From Rhizophagus irregularis (lineage: Eukaryota; Glomeromycota; Glomeromycetes; Glomerales; Glomeraceae), in assembly GCF_026210795.1 (NCBI RefSeq), contig NC_089450.1:1364001-1428000 (forward strand): 64,000 bases of DNA, given 5' to 3'. Each line of letters starts with the position of its first letter. The first letter of the stretch is position 1. A program made the translations under genes and the position numbers. The notes below the pieces were generated by a model. It searched no databases and had not been told where the DNA came from. It worked only from the letters and a program-made list of their open reading frames with translations. This document shows positions 36,341-48,974 of this stretch, piece after piece.

Positions 36341-36560
36341 AAAAAAAAAAGAAATTTAATTAGTAATATTATCATTATTTTAAATATAAAAAAGGAATAA
36401 TAAAAGGTTAGTAAAAAAAAGAAATTTAATTAGTAATATTATCATTATTTTAAATATAAAAAAGGAATAATAAAAGGTTAGTAAAAAAAAGAAATTTAAT
36501 TAGTAATATTATCATTATTTTAAATATAAAAAAGAAATAATAAAAAGTTAGTAATATTAT
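36341..36560. repeat. Tandem repeat, 70-bp period, three copies
   Basis: The block GAAATTTAATTAGTAATATT recurs at 36351, 36421 and 36491, exactly 70 bp apart, followed each time by ATCATTATTTTAAATATAAA. The first two copies are virtually identical; the third has a few changes and then decays. Confidence 0.9.
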
Positions 36561-37699
36561 TAATATATTAGTTAGATATAAAAAAGTAATAAAACGATAG
36601 TAGTAATGTTAGTAATATATTAAAAAAATTAAATAAAATACATAAAAGTAAAAAAAAAATATAATTAATATATGTTAATATATAATATTAATATAAAAAT
36701 AAAAACATAAAACGGTGTACATATAGTTGTTTAATTAATATTGTTAAAATTCACCATTACAATTCCAGAGAGATATTAGTGAAAGTAATTGTTAATTGAT
36801 ATACGTGCATATCACTTTTTGTATAATTAGTAGTTTGGTACAAATATATATATTATATATTATCAAAATAAGTTTTTTATTTAATTTTTATTATTATATG
36901 TTAAAATAATTTTGGTATTCATTTTTATTGTCTTTTTTTTCTAAAAAAAAAGAAGAGAAAAGAATATTTTTTAAAAAATAAACAAAAAATAAACAATAAC
37001 GTGTTATTAATGCATGTGATCAGCGATCAGCTGAATTTTAATTGGTTAAATATAGAAATGCGAAAATTAAAAAGCAGAAGTATTTTTTTTAAAATTTAAA
37101 TCATACAGATTGTTTTTAAAGTTTAATTAGTAATTTAAAAGTTCTTTTTTTTAATAAGAAAATTTGTAAAAATTTTTCTTAATACTGCTTAATTTTTAAA
37201 TTATAATTTATAAAAATGATTTATAATTGAGTTTTGAATTTAGTATTATCAATCGGACTTTGAACTTAAAAATTAAACAGTATTAACAAAAATTCTTGTG
37301 AATTTTTTAATAATTGTGATTTTACATCAGTGAGTTTTTGGGTAGTACATATTAGCAGATACTAGTATTGTTTGATGCTTTAAAGTGTAGAAAACTTACC
37401 CTATCACATGTCAAATAAATAAAAATTGGCTGATTTTAGCTATATTTATCTGATTTGTGACTTTTTACAGCCGTATTACCAATTCTTAACCACATTTTTC
37501 AGTTTTTTCACTATACAAAAAAATTGTATATACATTATGAAATATATATTTTCATAAAAAATTATATTGTAATATTGAATTAAAATTTAAAAAATATTTT
37601 ATTAAGCAATATTAAATAAAAAACTAATCTTAAATAATTAACTTTTAAACAAAATACATTAAGAATATAAATTTACTTGTAATTCAATGTAATACGCAC
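36561..37699. other. AT-rich non-coding stretch
   Basis: Very AT-rich with A- and T-runs. At 37135-37320 there is an imperfect palindrome: AATTTGTAAAAATTTTTCTTAATACTG against CAGTATTAACAAAAATTCTTGTGAATTTT. It may be a small foldback repeat. No coding signal or RNA gene recognised. Confidence 0.5.
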
Positions 37700-38426
37700 A
37701 ATTATAAAAAATTAATAACTCCACAAATATTAACTGTGCCTTCATTAAAATAAATGTTCAAGTAGATTCTAAGCTGCTGAACAATTTTTAATTAATAAAA
37801 GAAGTTGATTTACTTTGGCTAAAGTGCTCAAAATATGCTCTGAAGTAACAAAATATAAAAAATAAAATTTGTAAATGAGTACCGTTGTGAAAATCATGAA
37901 TAACTCATCAAGTATTAACTGTACCTTCGTGAAAATTAATATTCAAGTAGATTTTGACATGCTAAACAACTTTCAATTAATAAAAGAAGTCGATTTACTT
38001 TGACTAAAGTGCTCAAAATACGCTCTGAAGTGACAAACCAGAAAAAAATAAAATTCGTAAATGAGTACCATTGTGAAAAACGTGAATAACTCATCAAGTA
38101 TTAACTGTACCTTCGTGAAAATTAATATTCAAGTAGATTTTGACATGCTAAACAACTTTCAATTAATAAAAGAAGTCGATTTACTTTGACTAAAGTGCTC
38201 AAAATATGCTCTGAAGTGACAAAACGGAAAAAAATAAAATTCGTAAATGAGTACCATTGTGAAAATCGTGAATAACTCATCAAGTATTAACTGTACCTTC
38301 GTGAAAATTAATATTCAAGTAGATTTTGACATGCTAAACAACTTTCAATTAATATAAGAAATTGGTTTACATTGGATAAAGTGCTCAAAATACGCTCTGA
38401 AGTGACAAAATGAAAAAAATAAAATT
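37700..38426. repeat. Satellite-like tandem repeat, 185-186-bp monomer, about four copies
   Basis: The block TAACTCATCAAGTATTAACTG begins at 37901, 38087 and 38273 (186 bp apart), with a more diverged copy at 37716. Each monomer carries AATATTCAAGTAGATTTTGA and AAAGTGCTCAAAATA blocks. The array is cut at 38426 by the inverted MITE copy and does not resume on the other side. Confidence 0.92.
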
Positions 38427-38722
38427 AGGACTCCGGATATCTAATATAAAGGTCATAATGGACTTTTGGCCAAAAACACCCCTTTTTGCTGAAACTCAAA
38501 AAATCGTTTTTTGTAAATATCTCAGCATCCAGTAATTCAATTTTAATGAACTTTTTTTATTTTGTAGCCTTCATTTAGCTCTACAATTTAAAAAAAAGTT
38601 CATCAAAATTGGACCACTGGATGCCGAGATATTTACAAAAAATGATTTTTTGAGCCCCTGAAAAATGGGCCAATCTGCCGAAAGTGTGACTTATGACCTG
38701 TTTTGGAGATATCCGGGGTCCT
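38427..38722 (-). mobile_element. hAT-like MITE, copy 3 (296 bp, inverted)
   Basis: The reverse complement of the element at 23657-23953 and 35501-35797, with a handful of differences. Starts AGGACTCCGGATATCT on the plus strand. The flanks (ATAAAATT left, ATCAGCCA right) do not match each other, and the satellite array is not found on its right side, so a rearrangement or deletion after insertion is likely. Confidence 0.88.
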
Positions 38723-39746
38723 ATCAGCCATAACAGCTATCACTGGTAATAGAGCTAATAATTTAAAATGTTAAGTTTTATTGAGAAACTTCTTGTTTAT
38801 TTACTTTTAAAAATTAAATAACATAAGTTATTTGGGCATTGATGGGAGAGTTAAGAATTTAAAAATGGTAAGTTTCACTTTGAAACTTATTATTTTTATT
38901 TCTTTATTTATTACGTTTACTAATTTTTTTAATTTTTTATTTAATTTTCTTTGTAATTAAAATAGATTTTTTCTAATTATTGTTCTATATTTCATTAAAT
39001 TGGAAAAAAATATAATAATATATAATAGGTGAAAAATGTTTCTTAGAAATCCTTATTAATTATGAAATTTTTGGAATTCTTAAAATTCCATATCTCAAAA
39101 AATTTACTGATGAAGTTTAGAAAAATAAGGTAACCTATTTTATAAATAAATAAAATTCTAATAGAATACATCTATATACTTGTATAAAGATAATTACAAA
39201 AAAATAATATATTAATATTTCTGAAAAGTCATGTTTTATTCAAATATAGCAAAATTTTACATTAGCATTAGAATTTTTTAATTATCACTAGAAAGATGAT
39301 TATCAGTATTAAAAAAATATAGTGCCAGTAAAAATTGATAATTTTGGCTAACAGTAATAATCACTTCTGGTAATTTGAAGTAAAAAACTTAGCATTATAT
39401 CTATTTAGTAGTAGTATTAATAAAGATAAAATTTTAATAAAATTAAATAAAGTACTTGAAAGATTACAAGTTCTTATAGTAATAAAATAAGATTTTACTT
39501 ACTTTTAATAAAGATTTTTAAAAAAAATTTCAAATTTACTAGTAATTTTACCAGTAATTCTATTGGTTAATTAATCAAAAAAGGAAAAAAATCACAATAA
39601 CTTAATGTAATATTTTCTTTTTTAAATATATAGTTTATTTATATATAGTATAAAGATCTTTAAAAATTTTTAATTATAAATTTTACTTTAGATTTTCAGT
39701 AACCTATTTTATAATTCAAATAAAACTATTTATCAATAATATAATA
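38723..39746. other. AT-rich region with one arm of the foldback family
   Basis: No gene seen. Bases 39530-39735 match the right arm of the 21810-22375 element (TACTAGTAATTTTACCAGTAATTCTATTGGTTAATT and the AATTATAAATTTTACTTTAGATTTTC region, given here only as short segments in order). A degenerate opposite arm may lie at 39035-39160. Confidence 0.5.
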
Positions 39747-39748
39747 TA

Positions 39749-40421
39749 CAGTGGCGGTCAAAAGTATTGCATCACTTTTGACCTAAATTTACAACATGAA
39801 TTACAATGATGATTATAATAAATTTATATTTATTTTAAAGCTTGAATCTTAAAGAATATATTGCAATTATTTTTTCGTCCAATTCATAGTGAAATCTTAT
39901 ATAAATTACATAATTTACAAAAATGTGAATTTTTGACTTTTTATTGAGAATAGCTACGACAAAATAAATGCCAGAATTTGATTCCTTAAGTGATATATAG
40001 TTCATATTCCAAAAATTGTAATGGTTGAGCCAGTAGTTATGGAGAAATTAGCTTTAAAAATAGGTAAAAATTAAGGTTACACATATGTAAAATGGCGATT
40101 TTCAGTATTTTTCATGATTTTTAAAGGCCGATTTCTCCACAACTACTGATTCAATTGTTACAATTTTTGAAATACGAATTATAAATTACTTAAAGAATCA
40201 TATACAGGCATTTATTTTATCATAAATATTCCCAATAAAAAGTCGAAAATTTAAATTGTTGTAAATTATGTAATTTATACAAGATTTTACTATGAATTGA
40301 ACAAAAAAATAATTGTAACATATCCTCTGAGATTCAAGGTATAAAATAAATATAAATTTATTATAACTATCATTTGTAATTTATAGTGTAAAAGGCGATG
40401 CAATACTTTTGACCGCCACTG
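39749..40421. mobile_element. Mariner/Tc1-like foldback element, 673 bp, TA borders
   Basis: Ends CAGTGGCGGTCAAAAGTATT on the left and its inverted match ending GACCGCCACTG on the right, each next to TA. Nearly the whole element is one imperfect palindrome centred near 40085: the left half (for example AATAAATTTATATTTATTTT, TTTCTCCA-type blocks) recurs inverted in the right half. No transposase. Transcribed RNA would fold into a roughly 300-bp hairpin. Confidence 0.88.
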
Positions 40422-40423
40422 TA

Positions 40424-41402
40424 CCTTATAAAGTAAATTTTACTTTTCAAAGTTTAAAATATATTAAATATATTTAAAAATCTGGTTACAAAAAAAATGT
40501 TTAATAATTAATTTTTCAAAGAAACTGATTTGAAGTAGCATTTTTAATTGTTAAAATAGCAATTAACATTACTTCAAAAACTAAAAGTAATAATGAGTTA
40601 GTTTAATTATTAAAGATTTATTTTATCTAAAAAAAATATAAGAAATAAATAAGAGTTCCATGTAAAAAAAGAATCAAAAACACTATAGAAATATTAAATA
40701 ATAATTAATTATAATGAATAGAATACTAATAAATATTAAAACAATAGCACACTTAAATGTTTATTATATGGAAAAGCTAATCAATATTAAAAAATATTTA
40801 AATTGATGTTAATTAGTGTATATAATATAATTAGAATCAGTAGTAATAGATTCTTTATATAAGTATCATATAACTGCAGTAATAAGTTTTATCTATTTAT
40901 AATAAAATTTCAATATATATATTTGATTAAATAAATTATAATACTAAAATTACAATAAATTAAAAAAAATATTGTGAAATTTACTGATTTAGTAAATTTT
41001 ACCATCAATTAGCCTTTATAAAATTAAAAATTTAAGATAAATTCATTTATATAAAATTTAATACAGTAATTATTTAGCAACTTAATAGTTAATATAATAA
41101 TTAAGATAAAATAAAAAAATAAAAGACTGTAATGTTGAAATATACTTTAAAATCTAAACAGTTAAGTTTTTTAAATAAAAATTTAAACTAAATATGAAAT
41201 TAATTGATTTTATTTTAAAGTTTAATGTATACAATAACTTGTTATTCCAAAAAACTTTTATGTAATAGTATTTATTTAAATAATAACAAATATTTATTTA
41301 AAATAAATAGAAAAAATTGATGTAAATAAAATTTCATGAAAATAATTATATACTAATTATTTGCAAATGTTACAGTGGGAAAAGATATGCTTATAACCAT
41401 TG
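40424..41402. other. AT-rich spacer
   Basis: No ORF, RNA gene or obvious repeat recognised. It includes the 3' flank of the minus-strand KH-domain gene. Confidence 0.6.
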
Positions 41403-42759
41403 TTATCCATTCCATTGCACTCCATCCACAATCCTGTTCATTTCATCAACAAACTTTTCTACTTTTTTCTCCAATTCTTCTTCTAATTCCCTTTTATTTG
41501 TAGAAGTTTCTTGATTCTTCATCTTTGCTAAAACTTCATGTAATCCAAGATTAGTTACGGTCACTTGTACATCCACTTTCCCTGTCTCATAAACATTTGA
41601 AATTGTTACTTTGTTTCCAGTATTATTACTAATGAACTTACGCTTGAATTTTGTACGAGTTGTTGTGACGCGATACTCGGTATTATCTGTAATATTTGGT
41701 AACACGATGGCTTTTGCATCGAAGTTGTAGCTGGAATTATCAATGATATGGCAGATCGTAGAGGGTATATCATTCATGGGTCCCTTATGAGAAAGAACTT
41801 TGAAACGAAAATCCAGGGTGGACTTCGGTCTGACAAAAGAGAGGAAGAGGTGGCTAATGTTATCAGATCGGCATTTACGAAGTTTGAGGTGGCCTTCTGG
41901 TGTAATGTCACTGGAAATAGTAATGCGTTGCTTTTCCTTAACATCAATGAGGTGAATAGAAGCTCGTTTTGTAGTGTTATCCTCCTCATAACCCAATTTC
42001 TTTAAATGACCTTCTATTACCTCTGCTATGTCAAGAGGAAGACGATTCATAAAAGTAGCCTTAGCATCAGCTTTGTTACCAATCTTATATTTAGCGAAAT
42101 GTTCAAGAGGAACACAAGTCGGAAGGTTTACCACTCCTTTCTTGGCAGGGTAAAAAAGTTGCTTTCCTATGTTAGTTTGGACTTTGAGGAGAAATTTGTC
42201 ATATTTATTCATTTCTTCAATAAGTCGTTTCGTGATATGTATTACTAATGTGCTGTCTTCTTCAGGAATGACAATGTCAGACACTCTTAAATAATAAACA
42301 GAATTTATATTCATTAGCAAGCTGACTTCAAAGACTTTGTTAATGAAAAATTTCATTCTCATACCTGTTCAAACTTTTCATCGAAGAAATATTATTATCC
42401 TTGTCAATTTGGCTCATTTCTTCTCCCTTATCCAAAACAAAGTACGCCTTATTAACATTATATTCGTCCACAATCCCTTGGTACTTTACAAACTTTACAC
42501 TTTTCAGTCCAATCAATGGTTGGCGAAGTGCAATAATGGCTTCGAGAGGATGATTGTAAACAGCAATGGAGTTGTCGATGCAGTTTTGAATGAGGTTATG
42601 AGCGATACGTTGAGAATCGGATGAACCAGTGATTACGACATAATTTCCTTGCAACTTGCATTTAGCACCAGAACGATTTTGAATGTCCTTAATATTTGCA
42701 CCACCTTTGCCAATTATGTGGGAAATAGAAGAGGTAGGTACTTCGATTTTTTTTTGCAT
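41403..42759 (-). CDS. KH-domain protein with an unrecognised C-terminal region, 425 residues
   Basis: Two exons: 42759-42365 and 42285-41403, with intron 42286-42364 (GTATG...TTTAAG). The join is in frame. The start chosen is MQKKIEVPTSS at 42759, because the KH fold begins at once. A type-I KH domain is clear, with HIIGKGGANIKDIQ carrying the GxxG loop and a following CKLQGNYVVITG strand, so single-stranded RNA or DNA binding is expected. The remaining 350 or so residues are mixed alpha/beta, with a central IVIPEEDSTLVIHITKRL segment and a lysine/glutamate-rich helical C-terminus (ELEEELEKKVEKFVDEMN). I do not recognise this part. Flanking DNA is transposon-rich. No disabling change, so probably a working, perhaps lineage-specific gene. 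Confidence 0.8.
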
Positions 42760-45438
42760 GGTATGAAATTGTTTACAATAAAAGTGCACTATTCAAAGCA
42801 GTCGGTTAACAAAGAAACCATACTTAAATGTCAACTGTAAAATAAAGTTACCTCTAGTTAGCCTTGACCAAAACATCCATGCTGTGATACCACTGGTGAC
42901 ATGTTTCATTTGATTGTCAAGTAAAACATAGTACAATGTGTTTTTTGGTAAAATATTCATGAATTTTATCCAGCGATGATAGCAGTTCTTACTTGATATC
43001 AACATTATGATTGCTACTAATTGTTGCTTCAAACATCGGTGGTAGACTTTGAATTTCTCTACCGTGAAATGTTCTAAACAATTAACAGTTGAGATCGTTG
43101 CCTAAAAAATCATGCAAGGGGTATTGTTTTATGAAATAGATATTGTTTCCTGAATTAGTAATTTAATTAATAATCGTTACACATAGGCTTTGATAATTGT
43201 AATTTTGGCATTGTTGAAAAAGAACTTTTTTTTTTTACACGTTATATCATTTGTTATATGTTCTTGCGACACGGATGAATCCAAACAATTTATGATAAAA
43301 AACGGTTCAATCTGGATTACATAAAATATCAACCCAGATTGATCGAAAATTTTTTTTTAGGAAATGCCGAATTGTTTGGTAGGTTGTAAATTGGCGAAAA
43401 GATAAGTATTTTATTTTTTTTTGCTTCGGGAATGCTACTAACGCCTTTCAATTTTTTTTCCTTTAGGACATCTTGGGCTTGTAATTCGGGCTTTTGGGAG
43501 ACTTGGATTTTAAATTTGTAAGTTGGAAAGTGAGATTTACTTATTGCCTTGGAAGTTAAGGACAATCCTTTGTTGTTTTCTTAGAAGGAATGGTAAATTT
43601 ACTTCAAGGAATATTTCTGTAAATTGAATCGCATCGTATGTCGCTCAAGACCAAAAAAAGTGCTTGGCAACGAACCCTTTGTCAATCAACACTTAAAATA
43701 TGTAGCGCAACGTATAAACAACACTTAACAGTTGAAACTTGAAAACGCATATATTTAGTACGCATTTTAGCTGAAAACGCGTAAAAACAACATTAGTTTA
43801 ATTGATAAACATCATATATTTTAGTTGAAAACGTGATAATTAACTAATTAGCACGTTTATGAATATGATAACAGCTGTTTATTATTATATTTATTATATT
43901 CATCATGTTACATTACCGTAAACTAATCTAATATCATATAAGTAAATAATTTTCCAATATCTATAAATAAAAAAAATGAAACGTTGTGACATTTCATTGA
44001 AACTCGATGAAAACTAAAGAAAATAGCTCTATATTAACATTGTCTAAAGAGCCATTCATCTTGAAATCCTGTGTCCAAAATTAAAAAAAACAGATCGTTA
44101 GTTATCGTTTCATTAACCAGAAAATGGCTCTACCATACTCACAATTGTCGAAAAACCACCTAAAAAAAAGATAAATAAAGAAAAACAAAGGAAGAAACAC
44201 ACCGAATCTGGCTTTCAAAGACTAAAGAACAGAAGTTTTAGGATCTGGTATTCTACAAAAATATAAAAAAAGTTTTTTTTTTAATAATAAAATTTTCTAA
44301 AACTAAGAATAATACAAAAAACCTCTCCCCCGAATTCATGTCCAAAAAAGCTGTCTAAAGAATAAACGAACCTCTCCGGATTAAAGATTTGGTAAGCAAA
44401 CCAAACAATAGCGCTTTGATTTAATCAAAGCAACGATCATCAATAGAAGGAGTCCACTGAAAGGTATCCCAGTTCGTGTCTTTACTGCTACAGGGTTTTC
44501 GGCAAAGCAATACTGCAAAAGTATCATTTTAGTTGAAAAAAATCTTAGCAGGAAAACGTTCTTACAACATAGCAGTGGTGAGCCCGGATGTAAAGCAACT
44601 GTTCTGTGTTTGCCCGAACAAGGTGATTGATTATATGTGTACCAGAAATGCTACCACGAATCGTAGTCCTCCTTCGGGTTCATGTTTATGATTTTATATT
44701 TGGAAAGATTCCAGTTAATCAACAACATTCTGACATGATGATCCTCAACTTCAGAATAAGACAGAAGACCTACAAGGACGGGGTAGGGTAAAAGGCACTG
44801 CATGGGAAATACCAATTAATAACAATATGGATTCTGAAAGATGAATCGAAGTTCTAACCTGATATGAATCAAATAATACGTACTGGTTATTATGTTGACC
44901 AATATTATGGAATGCCTTCAGTACAATAATAATCGGCTCCTGAAATGCCGGTCTTTGGATTAAAAATGGAATGTTCCGCAAGAGTCGTTCTATGACATCT
45001 CAACCTATACGAAGAACGGAACGATATTCTATTTATTAGAATATATTTAATGAAATTGTAAAGGATTTAGGGTAAATTACTAAAGTGAATAAATAAATTA
45101 AACAAAACTAACCGAAATTCCGTGCGTACAAAGAAATCTAACCAATCATCTAAAAAAAGAAAAAGAGAACTGTGAGTAACCGTTCGCTAAAATTAATAAA
45201 TTAAAAAGAAAAACCACACTAGATTCTCGCATAGAATCAGTTATCCCATAATCATCTGACAGATAATCTTCATAGTCCGCATGATCCGATTTGATTTTGA
45301 CGTAGATCCATAAATTTTTACGATATGCATAAAAAAGTTTTATCTTCCATATAATGTGTCATTTTAGCCTTAGGTTCTTAACGGCAATTCACTGGTCTTT
45401 AGAAATTTAAGAGAACTTATTTAATAACTTAACCTAAA
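42760..45438. other. Long intergenic region without a convincing gene
   Basis: About 2.7 kb. Base composition at 44320-45010 is less AT-rich than usual for spacer here, and short minus-strand frames (for example 44751-44981) have ordinary amino-acid use, which may mark a decayed gene. Stops and lack of motifs prevent a call. AAAACGCGT/ACGCGTAAA-like short repeats occur at 43740-43840. It includes the promoter of the downstream FPP synthase. Confidence 0.5.
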
Positions 45439-47090
45439 ATGTCTTCTCAAGAATCAAAAGCCCAAACTGTTAAAGATTTTATGGAAGTGTTTCCGGACCT
45501 TGTTGAAGAATTTTTGAGAGAAGTTCGTACTAGAAATTTTCCCGAAGAAGCTGTGCAATGGATTAAAAAAGTACATGCAGTTTCATTTAATTCGTGATTT
45601 AATTGCAAATTTTGGATCTCTTACCTTTTTTCTTTAAATAATTAGAGTTTTGATCATAATATTCAAGGGGGTAAGTAAAATTTATTAATTCAAAAATTAA
45701 AACTCTTATTGACGCTTTTTTCAGGAAAGATGAATAGAGGATTGTCAGTTGTTGATACACTCAAGATTTTACAAAATGATCAGTTAACTGCAGAAGAACT
45801 CTTTAAGTCTAGAGTTCTTGGCTGGTGTATTGAATGGGTAAGAAATGCAGAAATCATGTTTCATTTGACTATATGAACTAACTTGTAGCGATATCATTTA
45901 TAGCTTCAAGCATTCTTTCTTGTTGCCGATGACATCATGGATGCATCAATTACGCGTCGTGGAAATCCTTGTTGGTATAAAATGGTAAGGTCTTATGTTT
46001 GACTATTTAGAATGTATCTAAATCTTTCACAAAAAACTAATGTTTTATAGGAAGGGGTTGGTATGATTGCAATTAATGATTCTTTCATTTTGGAATCTGC
46101 AATTTATTTCTTTCTGAAAAAATATTTCCGTCAAGATTCTTATTATGTCGATTTAGTCGAATTATTTCATGAGGTAATTAAAGGAAAAAAATTTTTTTTT
46201 TTATAATTACAATTTTATGCAAACTGATATATTTCATAGATCACACTCGAAACTGAATTGGGACAGCTTTTGGATTTAACTACTGCACCTGAAGATCATG
46301 TTGATTTGAGCAAATTTTCGATTGAAAAGTTTGTATTATGTAAATAATGCTGCTATCTGAATTCTTATATTCATACAAAAAATTATTTAATTAGGCACCG
46401 ATTCATTGTACTTTACAAAACTGCTTTTTATTCATTTTATCTTCCAGTAGCGCTTGCAATGCATATGGTAAACTATCATATATTTATATCATTAATAAGT
46501 TGAAATTTATATTTACTGTATTTACTATTCGTTTTATTCAAGGCTGGAATCAAAAATGAGAAAGCTTTTAAAGCAGCAAAGGATATTTTGTTACCATTGG
46601 GTGAATATTTTCAAATTCAAGTAAGTAAAGATTTATATAATTATAACGTTATAAAGGTTTTAATAATTTAACAATTTGATAGGATGATTATCTTGATTGT
46701 TATGGAGATCCAGAAGTTATTGGAAAGATTGGAACCGATATTGAGGATAACAAATGTTCTTGGCTTATTAACCAAGCATTAGCAAAAGTATCTCCTGAGC
46801 AACGTAAGCTATTAGACGTAAGTATATAATATATATAATATTCATTTTACATTTTTTTTTTAAAATCTTACAAATTATTATTTTAGGAAAATTATGGAAG
46901 GAAAAATCCTAAGAATGTTGCTGTTGTTAAACAAATTTATAAGGATCTTGAAATTGAGAAATTATATAAAGAATACGAAGAACAATCTTATAGCAGGTTA
47001 AATGATTTAATTTTACAACTAGATGACTCTCTCATTAAACGTCAAGTATTTTATACTTTCATGGATAGAATTTATAAAAGAACTAAATAG
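45439..47090 (+). CDS. ERG20: Farnesyl diphosphate synthase
   Basis: A multi-exon gene (about nine short introns) starting [19 protein letters not shown] at 45439 and ending DRIYKRTK with TAG at 47088-47090, about 350 residues, the usual size. It makes farnesyl diphosphate from isopentenyl and dimethylallyl diphosphate in the cytosol, feeding sterols, dolichol and prenylation. The first aspartate-rich motif reads [10 protein letters not shown]. The two phenylalanines just before it are the chain-length signature of FPP rather than GGPP synthases. The second aspartate-rich motif is [20 protein letters not shown] and the basic YKRTK end are also typical. All introns seen are GT-AG, and no defect was noticed. 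Confidence 0.97.
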
Positions 47091-48138
47091 ATTTAATAAT
47101 AGTTATTATATAGGTCATACGATAGTAACTATAGTTATACATGTGACATTTTATTATAAATTATGTAATGTTAAAAAATATCTTAAAATAGATGTAACTG
47201 TATATATAGTTCATTACAGTTATATGAAAATATATTTAACTGTATATTAAATCTAAACAAAGTTATATGAGTTGCCTTTACAAAACTTGATAATAAATAG
47301 ATATCCTTCCCAACAAATCTAAATAAAATGGCTTGATGGATTGACTGTAGAACTATGTAATTATTTATATACCTCAATGTTGAAGAAAAAATTTTAAATT
47401 ATTAACACAACCTTATTTTAATAAATATAGAATAATTAGAACAATTTAAATAATGCCAGAATTACAAATAAAATTACAAGTATATTCAATACAATAATTT
47501 TTATTATTATACTATAAAATAAAAAATAAAATATAGTAAACAAGATAATAAATTTACTAATATAGAAATAATTCTAAAAGAACAAAAAAAATTTGTATAT
47601 TTAAAATAATAAATATAATAAACATATAAAAATAAATGATTCTGCTAATACAGTCAGATCTCTATATAATTATCAAGTTTTAAATGGTAAATATATAGAA
47701 TAATTATTGAATTTTATAAATCTAAATTATATTTTTTTAAAATTGTAATTTTGATCAAAAATTTTTGAATTAAATTGAAAATTTTAGAATAAATTTAAAG
47801 AAAAATCAACTTTAATTTATAGTTAATTAAAAATTAATAATTGTAAAAAGATCAAATTATTAATAAAATAATCTATAATAATATGGTGATAATGATATAA
47901 TTAATTTGTAATTATAAAAAATAGGATTGGATCAGTTTAGTCCAATCTAATTTAATTTCAAAAAAACTAACCTTTTAGTTAAAATCAGATCAAACCAGTT
48001 TTTTTGATTATTTATAAAGTATAATTAAATTAATATATCTTTTTAAAATAATTTTTTTTTTCTTTGTAAAGGCGCAATTATGTTTATTGATAATAATGTT
48101 AAAGTAATACAATATATTTACAAAAGTAAAATAAAATA
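47091..48138. other. AT-rich spacer downstream of ERG20
   Basis: Strongly AT-rich, with no ORF of recognisable content and no clear repeat. Confidence 0.6.
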
Positions 48139-48310
48139 CAGTCAAACCTTGATATAGCAAATTCTTGATATAGTGAATTTTTCAGACAATTATAATAAAT
48201 TTCCCTTCACTATAACGAATTAACCAATCAAATCTCTTAAAATCTTCACTATAGTCTTATAGCGAAGTTGAGGTCTGGACCCTAGGATTCGTTATAACAA
48301 GGGTTGACTG
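48139..48310. mobile_element. Tigger-type MITE, 172 bp
   Basis: Starts CAGTCAAACCTTGATATAGC and ends ATAACAAGGGTTGACTG, with TA on both sides. These ends are the classic Tigger/pogo form. The interior has further GATATAGTGAATT / CACTATAACGAATT inverted blocks. Non-coding. Confidence 0.85.
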
Positions 48311-48329
48311 TAAGGTATTCTAAATAAAC

Positions 48330-48548
48330 TTAAACATTATCATGTATCAACATACTGCCCCTTCTAGCAAAATTATCTTTGTCAAAAGTATGATTGAGAA
48401 AAATGTTATCAGTTAACTCATTATATGCCTTACGACTGTCCACTTCACTATACAGAAATGCAAGATTGCTTGATTTAATATATTGTTCTGTTAAAATAGC
48501 TACAGTAGGTTTCCAAATATATTGTAATAGATAGAAGTTAGTTATCAT
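48330..48548 (-). other. Short ORF of unknown nature
   Basis: A 72-residue open frame with ordinary, not AT-driven, composition (KPTVAILTEQYIKSSNLAFLYSEVD, quoted in part: AILTEQYIKSS, SRKAYNELTDN). It may be a fragment of a decayed gene or transposon. No family recognised and no flanking exon found. Confidence 0.25.
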
Positions 48549-48974
48549 CTTTCCATTATTAAGAAACTTTTACTTATCCATATTAGATTTTAAACCTCTA
48601 ATTCTGTGACCAATCAGTAACTCCATTTTTTTTGTTTTCAGAGTTAACTTTGTTTCTTTATAATCTCTATAAATCACCCAGTAATTAACTGATTTTTTAC
48701 TATTGGACGGTTTATAGGATTTTCTATTATTAAAAGCAAGTTATTTCATATAACTGATACCTCTCTAAGCTGAATAAATATATTTTATTAATTCATGAAA
48801 TTTTTCTTTAAAAATACTTTCTCTAATGAAACTATCAATGGTTTTTGTATTACCTCTTTTTTCTCTAAAGTTAACTGATTAATAATTGACTAATATTTTT
48901 CTAGTAATAGAAAATGTAATTTATTAAAGTATTTTGTTCTCGTCCCTTTAAATATTGGCAATGCAAGTATTACC

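Noticed and set aside
44751-44981. Small gene on the minus strand
   Set aside because: No start context, no flanking exon and no recognised motif; kept only as a compositional oddity.
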